Shown: positions 22,159 to 34,289, numbered from the stretch's first letter. The stretch is DNA of 64,000 nucleotides from Climacium dendroides (GCA_950106755.1 OX467091.1:9875538-9939537); one strand, 5' to 3'. Notes: generated by a model not told the origin, from the letters alone. Program-made: numbers and translations.

Positions 22159-25100
22159 ATGGCGATGGCGATGGCAATGGCTGCACGAATCTCGGTAAAC
22201 CCAATGGCCTGTGCGCCATGGCGAGGTGTCTCCGAGTTTCGGACTGGAGCCGAGCTCGTTTCTGCATTGGCACCTGTGTTTTCATCTTCATATTCACGAT
22301 TTGAGCGAGTCCGAGTCGCGGGAAAGCTGACATTCGGCAGGGGTAAGTGGTAAGCAAACCAAGCTTCCTTCGACCATTGAGGTTTGTAGAAACGCCAGAA
22401 GAAATTGGGATTGGCGAGGAAATTATGCTGCATTGGCCGTTTTCTAATAGAACAGGGTTTTTCTCTGTTTTGTTGGCGACGAAAAGCTCTACACACAGGA
22501 GAAATCCAATACAGAAATTGGACAAATGTTCTTTTGTGTCTAATTTCATTCGTAGTGTATCCTGGTGATATCCTGTTCTATCATCGCTGGACATTGACTA
22601 TGGAATTCTTCGAAAATTCCATAGATGGACATTTTGGATTTATCCTGTATAGAATCGCAAGGCGCTGCTTGCTACTGGAGATGTTCGTGACTTTCTGCTT
22701 AATTCTATAGAATGGGGGTCATATCTTGCTTTGAGAAGATGAGGTTTCGATTTGAGAATCAAGTCTTTGCGGTTTCACTTGGAATTCAAATTACGCCATT
22801 GTTTTGAAACTTTGTGCGCTTCGAAATCTGAATGTGTCGTCTCTGTCGTCGGGTTCTCGATGTATTCAGGACTATTTCTCCTGAATCTGCTGCAATGCAC
22901 TATTCATTGGGGTTGCTATTTGATTTATTTGTGGTAAACGCGGTCGATGTTGTTCACCCCTTTAAAATTTTGCGTCAGAATTGGGTCGATGAAACGAATT
23001 AGGGGGAATCAAAGGAGTATCGTCGGAATCGTAATATGATATTTCCTGGGTGTTAGATTTGTGAATTGAATGCTTGTTGGTTGAGCTTGGGAGGGTTTAG
23101 GTGGTAGCTTAGTGGCAACGTTATGAACACATTGTCTTTTCTCATTCAACTGATTTGTAACGCCATTGTATGTCCGCACCTACAGAATTGCCGGTGCATT
23201 GCGGGAAGCGAACTCGTCCTGCTGTGGAAGTTCGCGCCGCTCAACAAAGTCTCGAAGCTGCTCCAGTTCCTGCCGAGTATCAAACGGTAATCTTTTTAGC
23301 GTGCTTAGAATTTGCTTTGCATTATTGAAATATGCACCACGCTATTAATTGCCTTTAGATTTGAAATTACAGTCTATTTGAAAACTGGTGTTGACCAACG
23401 TTGAGCGGTTAGCGGCATTACACCTTCATTGATGCGGCTTATTAAGAAAGAAACGTTGATACGCTTTTAAGCTTTCTTAGCTGCAGGTAGCAGTATGCCA
23501 GTATATCAGAAGATAATAATGTCTGGTGGTTGACGTTATGTTAACTTTCAAGCAGTATTAAGTTCACTAAATTCGCAATTCATTTAAGAACAATGAAGCA
23601 GTCTTTGATTTGTTGTCATTAGATGTTTGCTTAAATCATGATTTCTGCTAACAAGCTTTTCATAATTTCATGAAAACGCAAACAGTTCGTGGACCAGGTG
23701 AAGGCTCGTCTTGAGACTGAGCGTGCAGACCTTCCTGTTGGGAAGAATGGCAGAGATGACGAAGACCTCATTCTTTGGTTTCTTCGGGACCGAAAGTTTG
23801 ACGTTGATGACACAGTTGCGAAACTGATCAAAACTCTTGTAGGCATTCAAACTTATATGTGCTGGTCACCGCCATCTTATACTCTTATTTACGCATTTCA
23901 TTTCAATAAGTATCAAGCATGCAGGTATATGATGGCAAAATAGTTTTTAAGCCATGAAGGCTATAATTCAATTTTGGAGACCTGGGATGGTCACAACCCT
24001 GAAATCGATGTCATGCGAATACTGATATTTGAATGCTAGTCATTTTTGTCATTGGACAGGATTGGCGAAGGGAGTTTGGCGTGGATGAGATTTCAGAGGC
24101 ATCAATTAGCAGGGTTGCAGCCTCAGGCGAAGCTTACTTGCACACTTCTCCTGCCGTGAATGGAAAGCCAGTCATCGTTGTCACGTCAGCTAAACATTTT
24201 CCAATTGTACGCTTTTCTCTTACTGTTACTTATTTGATTTCACTGTGTTGCCCTTTTGCGAACGAAAACAATATTTTTTGAGTGGTGCGAATTTTCTCAG
24301 AGTTCAATTGAGACCCGAATGAATCGTTGTCGATAATCGTACTTTATAATGAATTATGACTTTCGTGAGTTGCAGAAGCAGAATTTTTAACGTTTTCTGT
24401 ATTTTTCTTACAGGATGAACAGTTAATAGAGAGCGAGAGGCACTGCGTGTATTTGATAGAGAAGGCTCTCATGCAACTACCACCTGGCTGCGAAACATTT
24501 CTTGGCATCTTTGACTTGAGAGGCTTCAAGCAAAAGAATGGGGATCTGAAGTTCACCAAGTTCCTGGTAAGGACCCTTCATCAAAGTCTTTTCCCAAGTC
24601 AGTTTGATAAAAAGAACTTGTTTGTCAATCTGTTATGCTCAGTTATTGCTTGTAGGAGGGAGCTGAATTCTCTTCTTGCACGCACAGATTGATCTATTCT
24701 TTAAGTATTATCCGAAGAGGCTGGGGCAAGTGCTGTTCGTGGATGCCCCTTTCGTATTTCAACCGGGATGGACTATGATCAAACCATGGGTCGGGAAGTA
24801 TGCTGCCTTGGTAGGTTATCCTCCTTATTGCAACTTTGATTCGTTTGCTTACTTTCTGTGTTCACAAATTCCATCACTTCGGTGTGGATGTGTTTTGCTG
24901 ATCATCGATCGTTGAACAGTCGTAAGTTGCACCTTTGGATAACACATGACAATGAAATTTGAGTAGCACTATTATCAAGCAGCATAATTTGCTGATGATG
25001 AGTCTGCTGAAGAGTTTACATATTTTGGATGCCAATCAATTCTCTTCGTCTCGAGTCGATTTCTCAAAACCCCTTGAATACTAAGTTATTAGGAGTCCCA

Positions 25101-25238
25101 GTTTGTTGAATGTGAATAACGAGTTGAAGTCATTTGCCGTGAGTGGGCTCTTGTTTGCAGGTTCGATTTTGCTCTGCAGACGATGTGCGAAATGATTACT
25201 TTACTCCTGATACCATACCCAAGAGCTTCCAAGAGTAG
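22159..25238 (+). CDS. CRAL-TRIO (Sec14-like) lipid-binding protein, probably plastid-targeted; seven coding exons
   Basis: Coding exons read from splice signals and frame: 22159-22342, 23186-23286, 23686-23838, 24060-24206, 24414-24566, 24688-24810 and 25161-25238 (stop TAG). All introns are GT..AG. The first junction is phase 1 and the rest are phase 0. Joined length is 939 nt, 312 aa. Residues 1 to about 90 start MAMAMAMAARISV and are rich in Ala, Ser and Arg with few acidic residues, as in chloroplast transit peptides. The CRAL-TRIO N-terminal helices (about 97-155) include LPVGKNGRDDEDLILWFLRDRKFDVDD split over neighbouring text, and the lipid-binding fold (about 165-310) contains GIFDLRGF, FFKYYPKRL and LFVDAPFVFQPGW. 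From memory it matches the Arabidopsis At5g63060 type of Sec14-like protein along its whole mature length. Family members bind and transfer hydrophobic ligands such as phosphoinositides; the ligand here is not known. Confidence 0.9.
22343..23185 (+). other. intron 1 of the CRAL-TRIO gene
   Basis: The longest intron (843 bp). The donor is GTAAGT after ..GGCAGGG and the acceptor is CACCTACAG. It interrupts codon 62 after its first base, between the putative transit peptide and the rest of the protein. Open frames inside it, including a 101-codon one across the exon 1/intron boundary, are not needed to explain the gene. Confidence 0.8.
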
Positions 25239-26029
25239 TGGAATAATACTCCCTCCATCAATGCCGGAGCAGCCGTGGCGCATAGCGACAACAGAGATTT
25301 TTTGCAACATACTGTCCCCATTCAATCCACAAAAAGGGACATGGAAGTTGTTTGTCAGAGGCCAGTCATTTGTGTGTAAGGTATTATTGTTCTGTAATGT
25401 TTGGCAAAAGTTGAGTTACAGATTTTCCTTTCCCAACTTAATGGACCTCTCGAAGTTACGGATCCTTCCAAGCTTCTATCTCAACTTTGATACGTGAGCA
25501 GGTTTGACGAAATGACGACTATTTGCAAATCTAAATGGGGACAATGTGGGGTTTCCGTTGTACTCCCTCTGTCTCAAAATAAATCCCTGATTTTCTAATT
25601 TTGCTTTTCACGAAAATCGCCAGATGGACAGAACAGAACTTGAATCACCGGACTTATGGCACTTGCATCGCAAGAGTCGATCGCCCTTAATCCCAGTCTG
25701 GTCGAACTTGAATCCCAAACTGTAATCACACTGAATCCTGAATCCGGCTATATAGGACTTTATCAAATACCATTCGCAGGGACTGATCGATCTCAGTTGA
25801 AATCTCATGCTGTAATCACACTTAGTTAAATCATGCGAGTTTCTTATTTGTTTAAAGAACGCTGAAAAGTGCTGATCGAACAAGAATCACAGACTCAGGA
25901 TCGGAAAGTGTCGAGTTGATCTCATCAAAATTTGGATCAGAAAATGTTGAGTTGAGCTCATCAAAAATTGACTTAGAGAAGCTGATTGAAGTTGACTGAC
26001 ACCAACTTCGAGAAAGATGAACACCAATG
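25239..26029. other. 3' flank of the CRAL-TRIO gene; Stowaway-like end at about 25562
   Basis: Holds the 3' UTR; the poly(A) site is not clear. At 25562 the sequence CTCCCTCTGTCTCAAAATAA follows a TA and matches the usual Stowaway/mariner terminal sequence. I could not find the partner end downstream, so it may be a solo end or a truncated MITE. The rest is unrecognised. Confidence 0.4.
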
Positions 26030-26452
26030 CTACCACCAATTTTTTTTATAAATTTAGAAAGAAAAATTTCAAAATTCCTTTCAAATTCTATTACAAGCAA
26101 AATTTATCATTTTCCGAGTAAAATTTGTTGGAATGGATTTGAAATGAGGTTCTCTTGATATGGTGATTTTTTGGAATTTTTGTATTCTTTAAATCTGAGA
26201 CCTCATTTTTGCAAATCCAATTTTGAACTAGAATCAATGCTATTTTGACTTGGTCAACCACTTGACAAACTTCCTCATTTGTGATTTTAGAAAAGTATGC
26301 ACTCTGATAACATCAAATCCAACCATTAGATAGGACAACTTGATAAAGTATCTCTACAAAGTAGGATGACTTTCATCCCAACAGTAATGATAAAGAAACA
26401 AGAATATCAATTTGTACATCATCCATAAATTGAACATCGGAGTGCTTGAGGG
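26030..26452. mobile_element. TTAA-family G, truncated copy G3
   Basis: The right end CTTGAGGG abuts TTAA at 26453-26456. The body (CCAATTTTTTTTATAAATTT.. to ..CATCGGAGTGCTTGAGGG) aligns with G1 (33841-34130) and, inverted, with G2. The left end with its TTAA is missing. Confidence 0.65.
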
Positions 26453-26456
26453 TTAA

Positions 26457-28269
26457 GCATATCAAAGTCTAACTAGAATCATGTATCCATGTGATAAAGC
26501 AATCCAATGGCTAAAATGGATGTAGTTGCACAATTCTATCGTAGTTGTTTGTTTTGTCTTCATTATTAGGGATTGCATGAACATCCACTGGTTTTTTGCA
26601 TGTACCCAAGTCAACAAGTAGAATTGCCTTGTTGTCAATGTAATATCAAGTGTTGATATCTAAAATGTGTAGCCATCAATTCTTTAACAAAGTGTAGTGT
26701 TATAGTTAATCCAAATTGGATGTATAATATATTGTTGGAAGTTTCTCCATAATCACATAACAATTACGAATCTTGATTGAAAAAACCTCAAAATTCTAAT
26801 TTTTGGAAGACGTATAGTAGCCCTCATTGTACAAATAGTTGAGTAGAATTGTAGTCAAACCTTATACAAATACAATAGTTTGTATCATCATATCTAAATT
26901 CAACAATAACCTAATCCATTTGAGTTGAGTTTATGTAGGTTCTATGCACTAATTTGAGGTCCTACTACAAGTTGAGTTTATATAACATTTTTATAATTCA
27001 TATAACCATGAAGCAAAATGGTGATTCAAGGACCGTTGTGGCTTACTTTTACCCAATTGCAATTTCAAATTCTATCTCTGTTAAAATTTCCAAACCAAAA
27101 TCTTAGGTAGGAGGGCCTATGCAATAAAAGAGGTCTTTGGATATAAGAGCTAAACTTTCTTGCTATCAAATTTTTATTGCTAATATACATCATCTTTTTT
27201 ATAAAACATCAAAAAGAGGGTGTAGAAAATTATAAGTAACAATAGACAATCTCATTTCCAATTATAAATCATTGACAATAAACATTCAACCAAGTTATGC
27301 TTAAAAAGCTTACTAATAAGTCCTACCAAATGTATGAAAAAATGAGTTGTTATTGGAATGGATTCATAAGCAAGTACCTAACAATTCTAGTATCCTCTTT
27401 CTTATTGCTTCAAACTTACTTGCCATTAATTCATTGTACATTATGAATTGGTCATTAACCCTTGAAAGGCCCTTGGGGTCCATCTATACAACATGTATTT
27501 AGCCTTATAAATCTTCAATTGTGGTTTACTTTATGAATTGTGATACATTTTTATTTACATACTAACATCATCATTAATTCGCTTTGTTCTAAACAATATT
27601 TGATTGATGTTCTTTTGGTCAAATACCACCGTATTCATAATATACTATATGGCCACAAAGGGCTTTCAAGCTCTTCTAGGATTAAATCCACTAGTAGCAC
27701 AATAATAATGTATGAACTTTGGAATTCAAAGTGCATGATATTCTTTAATTTGATAAAGAAGGTGTAGCATCTATTTACACATTTTGCTTTGTTTCTTGCT
27801 ACTTGCCATAGTTTTTTTGTTTACTCTAATCCAAAGTCTACCTCTGAAAGAAGAGAATCAAGGGTAGCAACCGTTATCTATGTCCTTGAGACATAGTTAG
27901 TTGAATGATCCCTAACAAACTCTTCATTCATGATGGAAAGATCTTTGAATCAACTTTATTAATAGTATTCTAATTCAATTAAATCTAGTACATGTTCCTC
28001 TCTTTGAGAGACATCAAATAACTTTTACCCAAAAACACAAATCAATGGTGGTCTCTCCTTGCATTGCACTCAATGAAGCTTGCCACTCCTAGTTAGTCAA
28101 TCCGGTCTAGTCCTTGTTTGTCCTATCTATCTTGGTTTCCCCATTAGGCTACTTGTGGCTAATGGGTTTATATTTTGCCCCTTCACAATGGAATTCTTTT
28201 GATTGTGGCAATGGCACACGCAGTGCATACTATAGTAGAGGAATCCATTTCCAATCAAGTACCCATGTG
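26457..28269. other. anonymous AT-rich interval
   Basis: No gene, RNA or shared repeat recognised; the longest frame is 75 codons at 27540-27767. Confidence 0.45.
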
Positions 28270-28445
28270 CAACCTATAGGTTGTTCTATTTCCCACCAAG
28301 GTTGGGTTCTATTTTCAACCAAGCCTTGGAATGTGTTCCAACTAATAAGGTCATGAGACATGTCCCAAAGTGGTGAGCAAGAAAGCAGGAAGTAGTGAAC
28401 AGGATAGTAGTTTGGCTAAGATTGGAATCAGAAGTGTCCAGTGAT
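28270..28445. repeat. repeat L, copy 1
   Basis: AAGCCTTGGAATGTG..CTAATAAGGTCATGAGACATGTCC, TGAGCAAGAAAGCAGGAAG and TTGGAATCAGAAG recur at 54690-54840 (GGCTTGGAATG.., CTAATGTGGTCATGACACACGTCC, TGAGCGAGAAAGTAGGAAG, ATCGGAATCGGAAG). Confidence 0.6.
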
Positions 28446-28879
28446 TGTCTATGGGTTGACAACACTTTTTGCCTTCCAAAATTCTTAGTAATTCAGTTCA
28501 ATCGATAAAATTACCAGTTTTTTTACAATCCCAGTCATTTCTATCAATGCACCTCTGAAAATATTTGCTTTCCCTTGCAACATCACTTGCAACACTCCAG
28601 ACCATGTCCAGAATTGCTTATTTGATCAGTTATGGGTACCTTCACCATTATAGTGCAATTGATATCTGTGAGTTTGTACTGAGTGAAAACTCTTCATTTA
28701 TTGACATTTCATTTTTGCAATTGATTTTTAGTCTGACCTACAAGCGACTTACAAAATGTTAGTCTGGATGGCACAATCTTTTAGCTGGCAAACATCTCAA
28801 CAGTTCAAAATCCAATAAATAAAATTTTAAGAACCAAAACAAAAAACACATTAACTTTCCAAAAGACCAAATTCAAAGC

Positions 28880-29290
28880 TCGTGAGAAATTATGGGCTGT
28901 TGACTTCAGAACACCATTCTCAACTCCGAAGTATAATTCTGAAGTTTCTGTTTAGTAATCTAAGTGGACTATGATATTTTTTTGGTATGAATTCCATATC
29001 TCGAGTAAACATTGGGTTGAGCTTCAAGAATTGCCTGAACTGTGCATCAAATTTGTTTCCATAAATTCCTCAAAATTTATTTGTGCAGAATAAGCGACAT
29101 CATGGAGCAAGCACACACAACTGAAGCTTACCGTCCTTGAAGGGCACTTTATTTCTTCCAAGGATCACCTTGTCTTTAGTTGCTTTCCCTACAAAAAAAT
29201 GTGAATTACACAACTATTCTTATTAGGTTGGTTGCACTACTCTTTACAGAGCTCTTTATGTGAGCTCCTATTTATGAGGAATTTTAGGGT
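28880..29290. repeat. repeat R, second copy, left of G2
   Basis: Shares GGGTTGAGCTTCA.GAATT, CATCATGGAGCAAGCACACACAACTGAAGC and TATGTGAGCTCCTATTTAT with 35425-35700, in pieces. It ends where G2 begins. Confidence 0.7.
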
Positions 29291-29294
29291 TTAA

Positions 29295-30016
29295 CCTTGA
29301 AGTGCTCCGATGTCCATTTTTTGGATGATGAACAAATTGAAGTTCTTTATTAGGAAAGTATCCCCCATTGCAACAATATTGTTTCAATGCTTGAACAATA
29401 GAGTACTAAATACATATTGTTGCAATACTACAATAGTATATTTTACTATTCAAGCATTGAAACAGTATTGCAACAATATTTTTGCAACAGGGGGCTTTTT
29501 CCTGACGTTGTTTCTGTCTCGTTCCTGCTTGGATGAAAGTCATCCTAATTTTTGGTGATGCTTTATCAAGTTCTTGTCTTATCTGATGGTTAGATTTGGT
29601 TTTACTAGAATACAAATCTTTCTAAAATTACAAATGCAGAAGTATGTCAAGTGGTCAAACTGCATTGACTCTAGTTCAAAATTAGATTTGCAAATAGATG
29701 TAAAGAACACAAAAATTTCAAAATATCATCATGTAAAGAGAACCTCATTTCAAATCCATTCCAACAAGTCTTACTCAATAAAATGATAATACTTTGCTTG
29801 TAATTGAATTTTGAAGGAATTTTGAAATGTTCCTTTCAAATTTTATAGAAAATTATTGGTGATTGCATTGGTGAATCTAACCATGTGGATGGAATGTAAA
29901 ACTCAAAATCTACAACTTTCCTTTGTATATCACTTCTAAAATATTCTTCCAAATAGCACTTTATAATGATTTTCCCCAAATCGTCAATTATGGAAAAGAG
30001 TCCAAACGCTTCAAGG
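29295..30016. mobile_element. TTAA-flanked element, family G (copy G2), with a MITE inserted in it
   Basis: Flanked by TTAA at 29291-29294 and 30017-30020. The left end is CCTTGAAGTGCTCCGATG and the right end CGCTTCAAGG. The left end matches, inverted, the right end of copy G3 (to 26452); the right part matches copy G1 (from 33683). The host sequence on both sides is the R/C composite repeat. Its uninterrupted version at 36001-36030 reads TTAGG-T-TTAA-AGCCAAGG, with a single TTAA where this copy has TTAA-element-TTAA. That shows directly that TTAA is duplicated on insertion. The palindromic MITE at about 29360-29495 is a later nested insertion. No protein coding. Confidence 0.85.
29360..29495. 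mobile_element. palindromic MITE with CCCCC ends, nested in G2
   Basis: About 136 bp of inverted repeat: CCCCCATTGCAAC on the left and GTTGCAACAGGGGG on the right, with GTTTCAATGCTTGAA repeated inverted inside. The target duplication is not clear. The pieces of G2 on both sides continue its alignment with G3. Confidence 0.65.
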
Positions 30017-30020
30017 TTAA

Positions 30021-30330
30021 AGCCAAGGTATCAACTAAGAATGCATGCACAAAACATTTTCATGGCAGATTGTAGTGCAACTCAAGTGTTCACCCAAACC
30101 TAGGAAGATTTTTGTGTTGTAAAGGCCTTCACATTGTGACATTTTTAAAGCCTCACTAACTACCACATTGATTTGTCCTATTAACACAAGTGATTACTAA
30201 TTTTATCAAAGTTTCACTGTTTGGAAAATAATTAAATTAGTATAAGTTGATAAATTGTTATATTGTATCTATTTCCAAAAAAAATGGACTAACATTGGTT
30301 ACTTTTGTAGTTGGCACTAATTTTGCACCC
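30021..30330. repeat. repeat C, second copy, right of G2
   Basis: AGCCAAGGTATCAACTAAGA and the following ~250 bp match 36018-36262 (TTTTTGTGTTGTAAAGGCCT is a clear shared word). Confidence 0.7.
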
Positions 30331-30354
30331 TCACTAATATAACAAAGTGGTGTA

Positions 30355-30586
30355 CACTAAATAGTGAAATTAGGTTGCCCCACACTAAATTCTCGACATT
30401 CCACACTATATAAATATATACAGTTACTATAGAAGGATGAAGTAATGTAAGAACCATGTGTGTTGCATGGGTTGGTGCACTGGTTCATGGCTCGGGTTTA
30501 GAGAATTGCTTGTGCCTCCATCTGGACAAGTGGTGAGTCATGAGGTAACTCTCCTGAGTAAGGCAACCTAATTTCACTATTTAGTG
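30355..30586. mobile_element. MITE with perfect 25-bp TIR and TA duplication
   Basis: 232 bp, bounded by TA (30353-30354 and 30587-30588). The first 25 bases (starting CACTAAATAGTGAAATTAGG) are exactly the inverse of 30562-30586. TA flanks suggest Tc1/mariner-type mobilisation; the CACTA start could also suggest the CACTA superfamily, but the 3-bp flanks there (GTA and TAG) do not match. The interior has no recognisable coding. Confidence 0.75.
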
Positions 30587-30884
30587 TAGATGGATACTAT
30601 ACATAGGATAAAATCAAGGAAGCTTCCATCCAACAAAATCTTTGAACAAAATTTCAATAAAATATATTATGGTTCATGTATGGAATATTCCTTCTAGTGT
30701 CGAGTCGTCCAGAGGAAAAGCTTTGTACAAAATTTATGATGTCCTAGAATTTTAGGATTAGCTTCCAATGACCCTAGGGGGGATATTTTTAAAATGGGCC
30801 CAAACTGCCAAGAACTTGAGCAATTGTTTTACTCATTTTTTCTTAAAATCAAATAATATGTAACAATAGGATCTTGTAGTTTAC

Positions 30885-31190
30885 ATAGAGAGTGAGCGGA
30901 GTAGGATTGGAAGAGACATTTTCTTTGACATTTTCAAACATCCCCTCTAAATGTTGTTTGTAACTTTTAATTAGAGGCTTGAAATCTCAAACAAATTTTT
31001 GGATATGAAATTTAACTTGATTTATCAACTTTTTCTTAGTTCAAAACTTTATGAAAAAAATTTATTCCACTATGCTAAAATGAGGCCTAGAATTCTACTT
31101 CAAACATCATTTTGACATTTTGACAATGAGCAATAAAGCTCTCATCTTCAAATTATCTCATACTCTTTGAGGATTCATGGTGAACAATTG
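30885..31190. mobile_element. family B fragment B2
   Basis: Matches one arm and the outer end of B3/B5: CATCCCCTCTAAATGTTGTTTGTAACTTTTAATTAGAGGC through TGACAATGAGCAATAAAGCTCTCATCTTCAAATTATCTCATACTCTTTGAGGATTCATG, in pieces. Confidence 0.6.
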
Positions 31191-31642
31191 ATTTCAATAG
31201 AAAAATGACATCTCCACCCTTCATTTCCACAAATGTTGTTGAAGCAATACCTTCATTGGGACATAAAAAAAAATTTGATGGTAGAAGGTTAATGACATTG
31301 GTATTTAATTCAAAGGATTCTATAGATTTTTGGCAAACCATCTTAATATCTATTTGTTGAGTTGTTTGATTGGTCCCAGATTTAGCAAAAAGAATTGGGC
31401 ACACCAAAAATGTATTGCTATTATCCTAATACTGAAACTTATTTTAATTTCCCATGTGGATGTTCTTTGTGGATGAGGATTCTAGAGAGGAAAATGAAGC
31501 CTCTTTGAAGGCTACTCAATGTTATACTCCTTGGAACAATTTTCAATCAATTTTCATAGGAAGAAATTAGCATTTAATCAAAGTTATTTCGTATTTTTTT
31601 GGACATTCATGGAGTTATATATTTTTGAAGTTGAAACAAAGT

Positions 31643-31738
31643 GGTCACTAAAAGCAACCACCTCTTGAAATGTACACTTTGGATACATTGAAGAAAGCAA
31701 AATGTACCTTTGTGTTAGTGGTCGCTTTTAGAGCACCG
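31643..31738. mobile_element. small inverted-repeat MITE K2
   Basis: GGTCACTAAAAGCAACCACC against GTGGTCGCTTTTAGAGCACC, with the same internal AATGTACA words as K1. Confidence 0.6.
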
Positions 31739-32309
31739 GACCTTACATGGAATTCAATTGAAATTTGTGAGTTTGTACTAAGTATAAAAACCTTCTATTT
31801 ATTGATACAATTGATTTTTAGTGTATCTAACATAAAAAGAACTATGCAAAATGTTAATTTAGATTTAGTTGTAGAGATATGTAGGGAATATCCATACACA
31901 CATCTTTTCCTCAACAAGCATCTCCAAAAAAGTTTCCCAATTTCTACTAGAAAAAGTTCAATATAAGGTGTCGTATGATAAAACTTTGTGAAATAGATAT
32001 CTTTATATTTCAACTAGATTTTGTTGTTTGCCCCTCACACTATAACTAATTTTGCACATTTGAGTATAATGGTACAATTACCTTGCCAAAATCTAATTAT
32101 GATAAAAGATAACTATTTTCCAAAATGAGAACATTGTCACCCAAACATAGAAATCTCTATAGAGGAAATTGTGAAACTTTTTTTTAGAGATTCTTGTTGA
32201 AGGAAATATGTGTGTATGGATGTTTTCTACAAATCTCTGCAGTTGAATTTAAAAAGAATTAATTACCAATGTTTTTCAATGAATTACCATGTAAAACTAT
32301 AAAAATTAA

Positions 32310-33186
32310 TTCTTTGAGTTCTTTGACTATGTTTTCACTAAAAAAAATCTCCAAAATTACTATAGGTACCTTAGGATCTTGTAGTATACTGACTCGTGAA
32401 TAGGTGGAAAAGTTTTTAAAAATTTCCATTGCATGGATTGCAAGTTATGAGTTTTTGAATTTAAATTAATGTTTTTTGGGCTATACAAAGAAATAGGTAG
32501 ATGTACTTCACAAAGCTCACATTTGTATAAAAAAAAGTAAAAAATGGTGGTGCTTCTTTGGATTCATTCTTCAAGGCAAGTTGGCTACATGCTTGAAAAT
32601 TTTAGATTATTTGGAATTGTACAACATGTAGGAAAAAATAGTAAGTAGAAAGAAGTAGAGAATGATTCAAAATATTAAATTGTTAAGAATGTAGTCATAG
32701 GATTGAAAAATGCCAATCCTAATGATGGTTGTAATGTTGCACTAAACAATCTACATTGTATAATTTTATTTTTTTCAAATAATATTGAAAATTGAGTAAA
32801 ACAAAGGACTTCAAAATTTATTTTAGAGAAGAGAATCTATAACCACCCACAAACTAAAACTCCTCATAACCTTTGACTTATTGATCAAAATGAAATGATT
32901 CAAAGCTTTCCACATATATATATAAATCTACAAAATCAACTTCAAATTCTTCGTTTTTCAAAAACGTGATTTTTTTGTTTGTCCAGACTATCCCTTTACA
33001 AAATTTAAGTAACATATTAGTCCATTGATTCATATTCCCAAATGTCTTCAATTTTAGTGCACTTGAAAGATATTCCTCATCTACACCTTCTATTAAATTT
33101 TGGGACCAAAACATGAAAATCTCTAGTCACATGTACTTGCCCAAAATTGCTATGTTGCCATATTCAACAAGTTGGTCCTTTAGGGG
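32310..33186. mobile_element. TTAA-family A copy A5 (inverted)
   Basis: Between TTAA at 32306-32309 and TTAA at 33187-33190. The right end is CTTTAGGGG; the left end TTCTTTGAG is decayed. The body is the inverse of A2/A4 (TTCTTCAAGGCAAGTTGGCTAC, AATTGTACAACATGTAGG, CTCCTCATAACCTTTGACT). Confidence 0.75.
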
Positions 33187-33534
33187 TTAAATAAAAAAAA
33201 TTCACCAATAATGAAATTTTGGATTTTTTGAAACTGAAAATTGGTATACTTGATTGTGATGATTGCATAAGAATTGAACGTTGATTACAGAAGACAAAAA
33301 AATGCCATTTCTATTCTATATAATATATCACCACTTTAACATTTTATATCACTACTTTGGCACTTCATAAAAAAATGAATAAAAAAAGCCCTGGCACTAC
33401 TAACACAGGCTGTATCTCACGGGTATGGATCAGAAAATCAGTACTTATAATTATATCCCAATCTTGGCAAGGCTGGGAACAACTGTCAGAGTAGACACTT
33501 TGAGCAATTTTAAATTTTAAAAAAAAAAATTAAC

Positions 33535-33539
33535 TTTTT

Positions 33540-33574
<35 letters not shown>
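33535..33574. repeat. poly-T tract followed by GT dinucleotides
   Basis: About 27 T then seven GT units. It could be the tail of a retroposed sequence on the minus strand, but no body is recognised. Confidence 0.9.
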
Positions 33575-33682
33575 GGGCAAACAGGCAACTCAACATCCAT
33601 CACAAAATGACCAAATCAAACCGTGTTAACTTCTCATTTGTTTAAAAAAAAATGAAAAAAAAATTCAAGAAAAACACGTTAA

Positions 33683-34130
33683 CCCTTGAACATCCAGAGT
33701 CTTCTCCAGAAATGACAATTTGGGAAAAATTGTTATAAAAAGTACTATTTGGAAGAATATTTTGGAATTCATATACAATTGAAAGTTGTAGATATTGAGT
33801 TTTAGATTCCATCCATACAAGTAGATTCACCAATGTTATCACCAATATTTTTTTTTATAAATTTTGAAAGGAAAAATTCTGAATTCCTTCTAAATTCAAT
33901 TACAAGCAAAATATTATCATTTTTCTTAGTGCAATTTGTTGAAATGGATTTGAAATGAGGTTCTCTTCAAGCAGTGATTTTTTGAAATTTTTGTGTTCTT
34001 TAAATCTATGACCTCATTTTTGCAAATCCAGTTTTGAATTAAAGTCAATGCAATTTTGGCTTGGTCAACGACTTGACATACTTCCACATGTTGGAATGAC
34101 TTTCATTCAAGCAACAATGAGAAGAAATGG
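33683..34130. mobile_element. TTAA-family G, copy G1
   Basis: Starts after TTAA at 33679-33682 with CCCTTGAACATCC. The interior (TTGGAAGAATATTTTGG.. through ..GACTTTCATTCAAGCAAC) matches G2 inverted and G3 direct. The right boundary is not resolved: an imperfect direct repeat of AGAAGAAATGGGTTGTGGACT follows at 34120-34175. Confidence 0.6.
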
Positions 34131-34289
34131 GTTGTGGACTAAAGAGTTCATAAGAAGAAATGGGTTGTGGACTTTGGAACAACATTTTTCAAATGAAGGA
34201 AGTCATAGCTATCAAACCTAACCATGATTTGGGGCATGCAAGCCATTAAATCCATTCTACGAAGTGGAACCAAGAAGGTAAAAATGCAA

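Noticed and set aside
22152..22594. Antisense frames of 114 and 145 codons over exon 1 and intron 1 of the CRAL-TRIO gene
   Set aside because: No known domain; the sense strand is explained by a conserved protein with good splice sites.
25247..25256. CTCCCTCC word just after the CRAL-TRIO stop codon
   Set aside because: Looks like the start of a Stowaway end but lacks the following CCCAAAAT part, so it is probably chance.
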